Origin: an uncultured Alphaproteobacteria bacterium
Lineage (GTDB): Bacteria; Pseudomonadota; Alphaproteobacteria; CAAGCB01; CAG-977
Assembly (NCBI GenBank): GCA_934277945.1
Contig: CAKQWA010000005.1
Span: 61,701 to 125,700, forward strand
DNA length: 64,000 bases
Reading direction: 5' to 3'
Within the stretch, counting starts at the first letter, position 1. Each line of letters opens with the position of its first letter. This document shows positions 41,750 through 50,900 of the stretch, in pieces. The position numbers and the translations under genes are program-made. The notes under the pieces are model-generated. The model did no database searches. It saw only the letters and a list, made by a program, of their open reading frames with translations, and had not been told where the DNA came from.

Positions 41750-43681
41750 GTGATTAAAAAAGTCTTTGTCTTCGCATTGTTTTTCGGGATGTGCGTCGGC
41801 GGTTTTACGCCTTGCAACGCGCATCCCGTTTCTTTTTATGTGCAAAAGGCGCACGAAAAAAATCTGGCGCAAGAACCGCAATGGGAAAAACTTCTGCACA
41901 TAAAAAAAACGCTTTTTTCCACCGAAAGCACCATGGATTCCGACACGTTCTTTCTGGCGGAAAACGGCAAAGCGGATGCGGCGGCGGAACTGGACGCGAC
42001 AATTAAAGCGTTTTTCACTCCCGTCGATTCCGAAAAGCCCGACGATCATTCGCAATGCAAATTTCCCGCGCGCTTTATGTGGCTGAACGAAGAATTGGAC
42101 TTTGGCAAGGCGGATTTGCCCGCGCCCGATTGCACGGCTTTCAAAGCGTTTGAAAAGCAACTGGACGTGTACCAGACGACGCTGGTTTACACGGCGGCGT
42201 ATTTCGGCAATCCGTCGTCTTTGTTCGGACACACGCTTTTGCGGCTGGACAAGAAGCAGAAAAATCAGGATATGCCGCTGTTGTCGCACTATATGACGTA
42301 CGGCGCGGTCACGGGGCGCGACAACGGCGTCGCGTTCGCGCTCAAAGGCATTTTCGGCGGATACGCGGGCGTGTTCACCGTATCGCCGTACTACGACGCG
42401 GTGAATTTGTACAACAACATGGAAAACCGCGATTTGTGGGAATACCGCCTGACCATGACGCCGCGCCAGACGCGCCTGTTCGTCGCGCATTTGTGGGAAG
42501 CGGGACACAACTATGCCGATTATTTCTTCTTTTCGGAAAATTGCTCGTATATGCTCGCGCAGATGCTGGACGTCGTGTATCCCGAAAAAAGCGTCGCCGG
42601 AGAATTTTACAATCCGTATTTCTTTTCCGATTACACCATTCCGGCGGACACCGTGCGCGCGTTTCAAAAATTGCATCCCGACGCGGTCGCCTCCGTGTCG
42701 TATCGCCCGTCGAAACAAACGAAAATCAAGCACGCTTGGAAAAATTTTTCGCCCGCGCAAAAGGACGCTTTTCAAAAGCACGTCGCCAAAGCCCCGCGCC
42801 GCCCCGAAGCCGTGCTGAACGATTCTTCTCTGACTGACGGGCAGAAAGCCGCCGTGCTGGAAACCGCTTACGAATATCTGCATTACAACTATTTGGCGGA
42901 AAACGTGGATATGCCGGAAATGCGCGCGGATTCCGTTTCTCTGCTGAAAGCGCGCAATTCCCTGTCCGCGCCGAGCCTGACGCCGCCCGTGCCGACTCCC
43001 GACACAAGACCCGATCAGGCGCATCTGTCGGGCGCGGTGCAAATCGGCGGCGGCGCGCGAAACGGCGACGGATATGCGGAATTTTACATCCGTCCCGCCC
43101 TGCACACGCTGGCGGATTCCGCGGACGGTATGCTTGCGTTTTCCCAACTGACCTACATGACGGCAAACGTGCGCTGGTATCCCGCAAAAGACAAATTCCG
43201 TCTGCAAAACCTGTCTTTTCTGGACATTCAGTCCGTCCCGCCGGTGCATCTCCTGTTCAAGCCGATGAATTTTTCTTTCACCGCCGGCGTTGATTCGTTT
43301 CAAACCGCGCACAAGGAAAAAGAGGGCTACACCGGATATCTGTCCGGCGGCGTCGGGTACGCTCTGCCCGTCTTCAACGACACGTCAAGCCTGTACGCGC
43401 ACGCCACGGCGCACGGGCGCTTCGGCGGCTATCTGAACGATTCCGCAATCGCCGGCGCGGGCGTTAAAATCGGTCTTTCGGCGGATTTCGGATTCTGGCG
43501 GCTGAACGCGTCCGCGCACCGCACCGTCTACACGCAAAAGGACGCGTCCGTCATGACCTACGCGGCGCAAGCGTCCGTATCCGTCGCCAAGCGCGTCGAA
43601 CTGGTCGCCGATTTCACTTTCGAGGACAGACCGGCGAAAGACGTGCGCGACATCCGCGCGGGCGTGCTGATTTTCTTTTAA
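41750..43681 (+). CDS. DUF4105 (Lnb N-terminal-like) exported protein
   Basis: The 643-residue protein has a signal peptide (KKVFVFALFFGMCVGGF onwards, cut after CNA). Residues about 140-330 match DUF4105: FGNPSSLFGHTLLRL with a conserved His, then YYDAVNLYNNMENRDLWEYRL, FFFFSENCSYMLAQMLD with a conserved Cys, and HNYADYFFFSEN. The C-terminal 230 residues look beta-rich, with alternating polar and aromatic residues and a terminal Phe, as in outer-membrane barrels. The His/Cys pair suggests an NlpC/P60-like hydrolase core. The start is GTG with a weak ribosome-binding site. Function is not known. Confidence 0.82.
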   Translation: MIKKVFVFALFFGMCVGGFTPCNAHPVSFYVQKAHEKNLAQEPQWEKLLHIKKTLFSTESTMDSDTFFLAENGKADAAAELDATIKAFFTPVDSEKPDDHSQCKFPARFMWLNEELDFGKADLPAPDCTAFKAFEKQLDVYQTTLVYTAAYFGNPSSLFGHTLLRLDKKQKNQDMPLLSHYMTYGAVTGRDNGVAFALKGIFGGYAGVFTVSPYYDAVNLYNNMENRDLWEYRLTMTPRQTRLFVAHLWEAGHNYADYFFFSENCSYMLAQMLDVVYPEKSVAGEFYNPYFFSDYTIPADTVRAFQKLHPDAVASVSYRPSKQTKIKHAWKNFSPAQKDAFQKHVAKAPRRPEAVLNDSSLTDGQKAAVLETAYEYLHYNYLAENVDMPEMRADSVSLLKARNSLSAPSLTPPVPTPDTRPDQAHLSGAVQIGGGARNGDGYAEFYIRPALHTLADSADGMLAFSQLTYMTANVRWYPAKDKFRLQNLSFLDIQSVPPVHLLFKPMNFSFTAGVDSFQTAHKEKEGYTGYLSGGVGYALPVFNDTSSLYAHATAHGRFGGYLNDSAIAGAGVKIGLSADFGFWRLNASAHRTVYTQKDASVMTYAAQASVSVAKRVELVADFTFEDRPAKDVRDIRAGVLIFF

Positions 43682-46440
43682 AAATCGTCGCTTGACACAA
43701 TCTTGACGGCGCGCCCCTGATACGCGATTTCGCCGTTTGAAATCTCGTCGGATGCAACTTCACAAATATCCAGAATTTCCTGAATCGCCAAAGCGAAACG
43801 GCGCTGGTTCATATTCAAAATCAGCAAAGAGCGGGCGTAGAAGAAATTTTTGTCCGTCGCGGAATCCCTTAATTCCAACAGCACGTCGTGATATTTGATT
43901 TTCGGCGTTTCTCCGTCGCGCGACACTTTGAACGACGCGAAATCTTCGACACATTCCACATAATCGACGCTGATCGCCTGACAATCTTCCGGCGAGGCTT
44001 TGTATACCAAAAACGAACGCTTTTTAACCTCCGGCGCGGGACGCGCGCTTTTGGGCGAATGAACGGCGACAGGCATCAACTGCAACAAATGCGTCAAAGC
44101 GTGGAAATCCAGCATCAGCGCGGTCGCCGCGTTTTCCAAAAACGCCTTTTTCGGAAAGACCGGATTTTTCACGGCGGCATCGTTGTCCGAAATCGCCATC
44201 ATCTTTTGCGTCGTCAGAATTTGATCCGCCAGCAGCGCGAAACGGCACATACCCGTTTGCACGACGACGGCGTAAACGTCCGCGGGCTCGGCGCTTTCCT
44301 CGTGTTCGGAATAGTCCGCCAAATCGACGAACGGCAAATCAATCGACCGCCACGACAGCATCTTCTGTCCGTTTGCCGTCTGCGCGATTTCGTAAGGCAG
44401 AACGGGCTTTGATTCAATGACGCAGTTCAGCGGCAAAGCGAAAGTCATGCCCGCCCGCGAAAACGTCAACGCCTGCGCGTACATCAGCGTCGACGGCAGG
44501 GAAAAACGAATGCCGAAGCCGTTTTTCAGCGACGACGACAGCGCGATTTTGCCGTTCAGTTTCTGCAACAGGTTTTGAACGCGCACCAATCCGCGCGGCA
44601 GACTGTGCGCGAAAATCTTGTCGCAAAGCAAATACTGCAACACGTCTTCGTCCGACAACTGCGACACGTCCAATCCCGCGACGGCGTCCTGCACCACGGC
44701 GCGCAGAGCCTCGATTGAAACACCCGTGCCGTTGTCGGAAACGGAAACGAAAATCTCGTTCCAATCCGCCGTAATGTCCACCTTGAACACCAGCGCCGCC
44801 TGCGAACCGTTGTTGAACAAAGTCGCGTACTTAATCGCGTTTTCAAGGCATCTGCCCAAAATATCGGCGATATTTTTACAGCACGCTTCGTCCGCGAAAG
44901 CGTTGTCGGCGATGCGGACGTCCAAATTCACCGCGCGTTTGGTCGTTTTGTACAAATCGAACGCGTAGGCTTCCAGCGATTTGCGCAACTGCGACACGGG
45001 CTTCAAATACAGCGTCAGCAGAATGTTTTCCAAATTTTTCTGCAACGATTCCAAGCCTTGCAGCAGCGCGGCGTCCGGCATAGACGCTTCCATTGCGCGA
45101 CGGGCGGTCACCAAAGTCACGGCGTCTTGCGCAAAGCGGGTCAGCGACGGGGACAAAGCGTCCAGACAAGCCGCTTTTTTGCGCCATTCGTCACCGGCGC
45201 GGCGGGCTTCCTGATTCGCCAAATCGTTCTGCGAATTTTGAAACTGCATATCCTCAATGTGCTTTTTCAGATGATTGCAGTCCTTTTTCAAAGACTCGAT
45301 AATGCCGTTCAATTCGCCGTTTTTCAGAGTCTGGATTTTCAGACGTTCGTATAAATCGGCGTTTTTCTGCATTTTCTGCGCGTACTTGCTTTGCAGTTCT
45401 TCAAAAACGGCGCGCGTTTCCTTTGCCTGATTCAACGCCGCGCGGCATTGCTCGTCGTTTTGCGCCATGCGCTTTTCCGTGTCGTCGATTTTTTCGCGCA
45501 ACACCTTTTGCAAAACGTCCGTTTCGTCAATTTTCTTTGTCAGAGATTTTTCCAGCGCGCGCATCTGCACGTCGCGGGAAGACAATTCGTCGCGGATTTT
45601 GCGGTTTTCCGCTTCGGCGCGGGCGTTTTCGTCTTTCGCCGCCTGCACCTGCCTGCCGCGCTCCTCCAAAGCCGTCTGCATGGATTCCAGTTCTTCGCTT
45701 AAAGAGTGCAACTGCTCTTGCCGACGGTTCAAAAAGTCCTTTTCGCGCTTTTGTTCCGAATTTTGCGCTTCAAAAGCACTCAGACGCTCCCGCAAATCCT
45801 TTTCCATTTGCGCCGCCGCGTCGCTTTTTTCGGCGGCGATGACGCTCTTTTCCCTTGTTTCCTTGTCGCGCAAATCAAGCCGGCGGCTTTTTTCCGCTTG
45901 CAATCTGTCCACGTCCGCCAATTTCGCCTCCATGGCGTCCAAAGCGTTTTGGCGCAGGGAAACTGCTTGTATCATCTTTTCGGCGCGAATTTGTCTTTCG
46001 TCCAAATCCGCCTGTCTGCGCGCCATTTTCTTTTCCTTGTCGCTCAACAGTTGCGCCATTTGAAGCAGTTTTTCGGGCAAACGCTCCCGATTTGAAAGAT
46101 TTTGCAAATCCGGCGCGGCGATTTGCGGCGCATCCGGCGCGGCGGGCTCATGTCCCAGCACGGCGGCTTTTTCCAGAATATCCGCAATTTCCTGCGTGTT
46201 TGAAGCGCAAACGCGCAAAGAATCCGCGCCTTTTGCGTTCAGAGCGGTCAGCGCGCGCTCCGCCAAATCGTTCACGCGGAAGAACTGTACGAACGGTGCG
46301 ACGCAACGGACGTATTGAAAGAAACCCTCGTAGCGTTTCAGAGCGTCGTCGGGCAAAGAGTCGCCGGTCGCCTCCGGACGCATCAACGTCGCCGCTTCCC
46401 GTTCCGCCTTTTGTAAAAATTCTTCCAGCAATCCGTTCAT
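43678..46440 (-). CDS. CheA-like coiled-coil protein with degenerate ATPase and CheW domains
   Basis: The 920-residue protein has a helical N-terminus (1-110) without the HxxKG phospho-acceptor of CheA, a coiled coil (about 125-430), then CheA-type P3/P4/P5 parts. ATPase pieces are the N-box RCLENAIKYA (Asn534), G1 DNGTG (569-573), and a G2 region PRGLVRVQNLL (615-625) that replaces the usual GRGVGM. It continues into FGIRFSLPSTL and ALPLNCVIES, a clear CheW-like domain, with a second CheW-like region at about 805-915. It lies seven bases after chpT on the same strand. It may be a pseudokinase scaffold or an activated kinase for ChpT. Only the C-terminal domains are family-recognisable. Confidence 0.78.
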   Translation of the reverse strand: MNGLLEEFLQKAEREAATLMRPEATGDSLPDDALKRYEGFFQYVRCVAPFVQFFRVNDLAERALTALNAKGADSLRVCASNTQEIADILEKAAVLGHEPAAPDAPQIAAPDLQNLSNRERLPEKLLQMAQLLSDKEKKMARRQADLDERQIRAEKMIQAVSLRQNALDAMEAKLADVDRLQAEKSRRLDLRDKETREKSVIAAEKSDAAAQMEKDLRERLSAFEAQNSEQKREKDFLNRRQEQLHSLSEELESMQTALEERGRQVQAAKDENARAEAENRKIRDELSSRDVQMRALEKSLTKKIDETDVLQKVLREKIDDTEKRMAQNDEQCRAALNQAKETRAVFEELQSKYAQKMQKNADLYERLKIQTLKNGELNGIIESLKKDCNHLKKHIEDMQFQNSQNDLANQEARRAGDEWRKKAACLDALSPSLTRFAQDAVTLVTARRAMEASMPDAALLQGLESLQKNLENILLTLYLKPVSQLRKSLEAYAFDLYKTTKRAVNLDVRIADNAFADEACCKNIADILGRCLENAIKYATLFNNGSQAALVFKVDITADWNEIFVSVSDNGTGVSIEALRAVVQDAVAGLDVSQLSDEDVLQYLLCDKIFAHSLPRGLVRVQNLLQKLNGKIALSSSLKNGFGIRFSLPSTLMYAQALTFSRAGMTFALPLNCVIESKPVLPYEIAQTANGQKMLSWRSIDLPFVDLADYSEHEESAEPADVYAVVVQTGMCRFALLADQILTTQKMMAISDNDAAVKNPVFPKKAFLENAATALMLDFHALTHLLQLMPVAVHSPKSARPAPEVKKRSFLVYKASPEDCQAISVDYVECVEDFASFKVSRDGETPKIKYHDVLLELRDSATDKNFFYARSLLILNMNQRRFALAIQEILDICEVASDEISNGEIAYQGRAVKIVSSDDF

Positions 46441-46447
46441 CGCACAC

Positions 46448-47062
46448 TCATTCGCCGCACACGATCTTAATATAGCCGCTTCCCTGCTCCAAAGAAACAC
46501 GCCATTTGTTCGCTTGCGCCGTTTCTATGAAATACGCCGCCGCCACCTGCTTGGGCGACGACAAAGGCGCGGGTTTGGCATTCAGTAAATCCGCAATCGC
46601 CGGATCAACCGCGACGCGCTCGCCGGAACCCGTGATTTCAAACGTGCGGCGCGCTTCGTTCACTTCAATCCGGATATCGCCGCCGCGCGCCAGACAATCG
46701 GCGCAAATCTGCACACCCAGCAGACTCAGCCGCAAAACGAACATCGGCGCTTGGGCGGGAAGTTTGAAATCCAAACGATAGGCAATCGGCTTGTTTTCCA
46801 ACGATTTCAAATACGTTTCGGCGGTTTCTTTCGCCGCGCGCACGCTTGTCAGGGGACCTTTCGCCCCGAATGCCGCGCGAAAAAACGTCAGGCGCGCAAT
46901 CAGCCCCTGCGCCGCCGCCTGCGCCAGTGAAAGCGACTCGGCGTCCGCGCCTCCGGCTTCGTCCAAAAGTTCCAAACTGGCGGACAAAGCGGTCATCATT
47001 CCCGCCAAATCGTGCGACATACGGGTTAAGGAAAATTTCGACAATTCCAGCGAATCGGACAT
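46448..47062 (-). CDS. chpT: Histidine phosphotransferase ChpT-like
   Basis: The 204-residue protein resembles ChpT, the alphaproteobacterial phosphotransferase linking the CckA kinase to CtrA and CpdR. The DHp-like helix has SHDLAGMMTALSASLELL with His17, followed by a second helix with LIARLTFFRAAFG, and a reduced ATPase-like domain. Most ChpT proteins carry this HDL and an LxFxRxAFG pattern. The start MSDSLELSKF has AAAGAG six bases upstream. It is co-transcribed with the CheA-like gene, which is not the usual ChpT context, so the partner may be different from CckA. Confidence 0.8.
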   Translation of the reverse strand: MSDSLELSKFSLTRMSHDLAGMMTALSASLELLDEAGGADAESLSLAQAAAQGLIARLTFFRAAFGAKGPLTSVRAAKETAETYLKSLENKPIAYRLDFKLPAQAPMFVLRLSLLGVQICADCLARGGDIRIEVNEARRTFEITGSGERVAVDPAIADLLNAKPAPLSSPKQVAAAYFIETAQANKWRVSLEQGSGYIKIVCGE

Positions 47063-47087
47063 TTTGCGCTCTTTCTGAAACAAAAAT

Positions 47088-47118
47088 GGACTTATGCTTC
47101 TTTTTTGATTATACTAAT
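47088..47118. promoter_or_regulatory. Divergent promoter region with overlapping -10 boxes
   Basis: On the plus strand TGGACT (47090 region), 17 bases, then TATACT (about 47113-47118). On the minus strand TATAAT overlaps the same bases, oriented toward chpT. The two could compete for polymerase. Sequence match only. Confidence 0.35.
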
Positions 47119-47162
47119 TAAGTTAAATAATCTTTTACTCTGCACACGTTTCGGATGTCGCC

Positions 47163-47399
47163 ATGGCGGAAATTTCATTCAACAACACGCAAACCGGAGT
47201 TAACACGGACAGAATCGCCGCTTCGTCGCGGGCGTTCACGCCGTCCAAATCCGAACGGGCGAACAACGGCGATTCCGCGCGCGCCGTCGCCGTGCGCTCC
47301 TCTTACAAAGCGAATCCCGCCGATCCGTTTGTCGAAATCGACGGGAAAAGATATTATCTGAACGCGCCGCGCGGCACTTACTTGGATATCTTGGTCTGA
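47163..47399 (+). CDS. Small hypothetical protein
   Basis: The 78-residue protein reads MAEISFNNTQTGVNTDRIAA at its start and ends PFVEIDGKRYYLNAPRGTY followed by five residues. The first 45 residues are polar and probably disordered; the end looks like a small folded motif. It follows a plausible promoter but has only a weak ribosome-binding site (GGA). Its 3' end overlaps the convergent lipoprotein gene by 22 bp. No family is recognised; it may be a real small gene of this lineage. Confidence 0.5.
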   Translation: MAEISFNNTQTGVNTDRIAASSRAFTPSKSERANNGDSARAVAVRSSYKANPADPFVEIDGKRYYLNAPRGTYLDILV

Positions 47400-47944
47400 C
47401 CCTGATTTTGCGCCGGACGTTTGACGGCGGGCGGGCGCGCCACGACAGCGGAGTCGTTTTCCCACAAATTGATTCCGCGCGCGTCGGACAGCGTTAAATA
47501 AATGTAGTATTCCGTGCGTTTTTTGCCGCGCACATGGGCGATGCGGGACGTGATTCTGCCCGACAAAAAGAAATCCGCCGCTTCCTGCGCGTCCGCCGTC
47601 AAAGACAGCACTTTCGCGTTTTTCAGCATGATGCGCATGGTCGCCTGCACGTCGCGCCGGATTTGCGCCGTGTCGAATTTTTTAGTCGTGTCGACAATCC
47701 GCAACACCCTGATTTTCCCCTTTTCGCCGTTCGTCGTCGTCAAAACGCCGGATTTGTTCAAATGCGCAATCAGCGTTTGCGCCGACCGTTTGAAATCGGC
47801 GGGAGTCGGCTCTGAAACGACGGGCTTGGGCGCAACGACCTGCTGAACGACCGCCGGCTTTTGCTCGACCGGTTCGGGCGCGGAGGCGCAAGCGGCAAGC
47901 GTTGAAAGAAAGGCGATGACAAAGGCGTTGCGTGTTTTAAACAT
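47378..47944 (-). CDS. Lipoprotein, LpoB-like (possible PBP activator)
   Basis: The 188-residue protein has a lipoprotein signal with the lipobox L16-A-A-C19. After a Pro/Val-rich linker (residues 22-48) comes a compact domain: KIRVLRIVDTTKKFDTAQIRRDVQATMRIML, FFLSGRITSRIAHVRGKKRTEYYIYLTLSD and GINLWEN. This layout resembles LpoB, the outer-membrane activator of penicillin-binding protein 1B, but similarity is modest and a CsgG/TolB-like fold with another role is possible. It is three bases downstream of the AsmA gene. Confidence 0.6.
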   Translation of the reverse strand: MFKTRNAFVIAFLSTLAACASAPEPVEQKPAVVQQVVAPKPVVSEPTPADFKRSAQTLIAHLNKSGVLTTTNGEKGKIRVLRIVDTTKKFDTAQIRRDVQATMRIMLKNAKVLSLTADAQEAADFFLSGRITSRIAHVRGKKRTEYYIYLTLSDARGINLWENDSAVVARPPAVKRPAQNQGQTKISK

Positions 47945-47947
47945 AAA

Positions 47948-50900
47948 TCAGTTCCTCCGGATGATAATCGGTTTTGCGGGCGTTTTCTTTTCCGGCTGAT
48001 CGGAAGACGGCGGTTGCGCGTCCGCGTTTGTTTCGGGTGAAGAAGCATCCGGCGCGGGTTGCGCGTCGTTATCGGACGTTCCGGACGCTTCAACGTCGCC
48101 CGTTTTTTCGTGCGGCGTTTCCATGTTAATCCGGATGACTTTGGAACCCTCTTTGCGCAGGATGACCATGCCGGATTCTTTCTTTGCCTGTTTTTTCACT
48201 TCTTTTTTGTCTTCGGCGGACTGTTGCGCGGCTTTCTGTTTCTCCGCCGCGATGCGCGCCTGTTCCTCCAACGCTTTCTGACGGGCGATTTCCTCGTCTT
48301 TCAGGCGTTGAGCCTCTGCCGCGATCAAACCGTCAAGCTTCAAGTTAAGCTCCTCAATCTGCGAAACCAGCGCCGCGACTTTGCCGGCATTGACGGTCAA
48401 AGCGGTCATGTCGTTTTCCTTTTGCGACTGAACGGCGATATCGTCCAACCCTTTCAGCAAACCGCGCGCTTCGTCCGCCGTATCCGAAAAATCCGGATTT
48501 TTGACGGTCTTTTTGATGATTTCGGTCAGCAAAGCCTTGCCTTTTTCGTTCGCTTCGGAAATTTCCAAACGGGAAACGGACAAAACGGCGATGTCGTACA
48601 TCTGCTGAATTTTCTTTTTCAGGACGGGCACTTTCAGGGTGCCGAAATCTTCCAACGCCTTGACTTCCTCGGCGTTCACCTCCTCTTGCTGCAACAGGGC
48701 GTTCACTCTGGCTTCAAAATCCTCCAAAGCCTTGACGTCCAGCGACATCTGGAAAATCTGCGCCGCGTCCAATTTCGTCTTTTTGGAAATTTCCACGACG
48801 CGCGCGTATTTTTCCTTTGCCGAGCCCGTTTCCAGCGCCATGCGGCTTTCCAAGGGGCGCAATCCCGCTTTTTTCTCCTCCGTCTGCTTTTGTTTCAGCA
48901 TCAATTCGCGCTGTTTGCGGTTTTCCTCTTCCATTTGGAGTTTTTTATCGAGTTCTTCGCGTTCTTTGACGAAAAAGCCCAAAACGGCGGTGTTGTTCGA
49001 CCGCACGGAAGCCGTATTTTCGTTGCGGGAAATCACTTTTTTCAATGCCGGCGCGCTCGGATTTTGCGACACGGGAAGCTCGAAAGTCGCATCCAGCACG
49101 CGCGACGGAAAATCGTATATCACCTTGCTTTGCAAGAATTTTTTACCGTCAAAAGTCAACTCGACGGGTTGCAGGGTCGCTTTCGCCGCCATGATTTCAA
49201 TCGGCGCGGTCACGTTGTCGAAAACGGTTTTGCCGGAAGTCGCCAGCGTGTCGAACGTTGCCTGATCGGGCAATTTCCTGTCCGTCAGCGATTTTGTAAT
49301 CATCAGCAAATTCATCTTGTGGAACGCCGCGCCGTCGATATGCAGACGCCCTTTGCCTTCCAAAGACCTGAAAGCGTCCGCCGCGGTCGCACCGCTCGCC
49401 TGCAAGGTCAGCGACAAATTCAACTGGTTGAACGACAAATCGAAATCCTTGCCGCCGAACACGCCCGTTTCGGATTTCATCGCCGCCAAATCAATTTGGG
49501 ACGACACGGCGACGCCCTCGCGCGTGTCCAGAAGCACTTTCGCCGTCAGCGCGCCGTCATTCCATTTGGCAGAGGTTATCGACAGGTTTATTTTGCCGTC
49601 GTTCAGCGTCAGCGCGCCGTCAACATCCTTGAAATCCGCGCCCTGCCAAATCAATCCGGCGGCTTTGAAACGGACATCCGCCAGATAATCGCCCATGAAC
49701 GAAAAATCGGGAGCGGTTTTCTGGAACAGGGGTTCGTCGCCCAAAAACGCGAAAACGGGGCGTTTTTCCTCCGACTGCATCGGCGGCTGGGTCAATTTCA
49801 TATCCGGCAGAAGCGGCGCAACATCCAGCGCATCGACAATGTTCAAATCCGCCGAAACGACCGTTTTCTTTTGCGGTTCGCGGCGAATGTCCAGCACACC
49901 CGTCAGGTTTTTGCCGTCGATTTGCGTGCCGGCGTTCATGTTGACATGGTAGTCGTCCGCCTTTTTGACAACGCGCCCGACAAACGTCATGGCGACCGGC
50001 TTTTGTCCTGCGGGGCGGTAGCCTTCCGCGAAAAAGCGCACGAAATTCCTGAAATTGTCGTGTTTCAGGCGCGACACGCCCATTTCAAAATCAACGCCGT
50101 TCGGAGTCAAATCAATGTTTCCGGCGGCGTCGAAACTGAATTTGCCGAAACCCGCGAACATATTGACGTTCAGTTTTGTCAGCGCGCCCGACAGATTGCC
50201 TTTCAGCAAAATCGAATCCGATCCGGTGAAACGCTCGAAATTCTTGGGCAGTTCCATGCCGATGTCCTTGCCGAACGATTTGAATTGCCGCGTTTCAAAA
50301 ACGATATCCAGCCCGTTTTCCGAAAACGTCGGCATACTGCCGAAGCCCGTCACATAGCCTTTCAGGGAAACGGAGGATTTGAAGAAATCGGTTGAAGACA
50401 GGTCTTCCACAATCATCATGCCGTTTTTGACGTTCGTTTTCACGACGACGTTCTGCATTTTTGTGTCCGCCCACGTCACCAACTGCGACGAAATGTCAAG
50501 GCGCAAGTCCGTCGTGTTCAAAAAAGCCAGTTTTTCAAAAAGCATTTTGACTTTTTCGGCGCCGCTTTTCTGCTGAATCAGCTGATTGACGAACATTTTG
50601 GACGCGTTTCGCTTTTCGGGGAAATACGCGTCGAAGTTCAATTCGTTGACATCGGCGGCGATGTAAATGTCGTTGCGCTCGCCCAAGCCGAACGTCCCCG
50701 CCCCCTTGCCTTCCGTCAGGTCGATTTTGAATTCCGCGCCGCTGAACGACAATTCGTCGAGCGAGAACGAAAAATGCGTTTTCAGCGACAGCGAACGCAA
50801 CAGGTTTTGCGGGATTTCTTCGGGCAAAGGCGCGTTCATCCAGCGCAGAGCCGTACCGACGTTGTCCGACGCCAAATCCGCCGTGCCGCGCATCAGCGGT

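Noticed and set aside
41540..43312. Open frame of 590 codons on the minus strand
   Set aside because: Antisense to the DUF4105 gene; composition is atypical for a protein and no domain is seen.
48059..50395. Open frame of 778 codons on the plus strand
   Set aside because: Antisense to the AsmA gene, which has a clear signal anchor and family pattern. The frame is low-complexity Arg/Gln/Phe without a ribosome-binding site.
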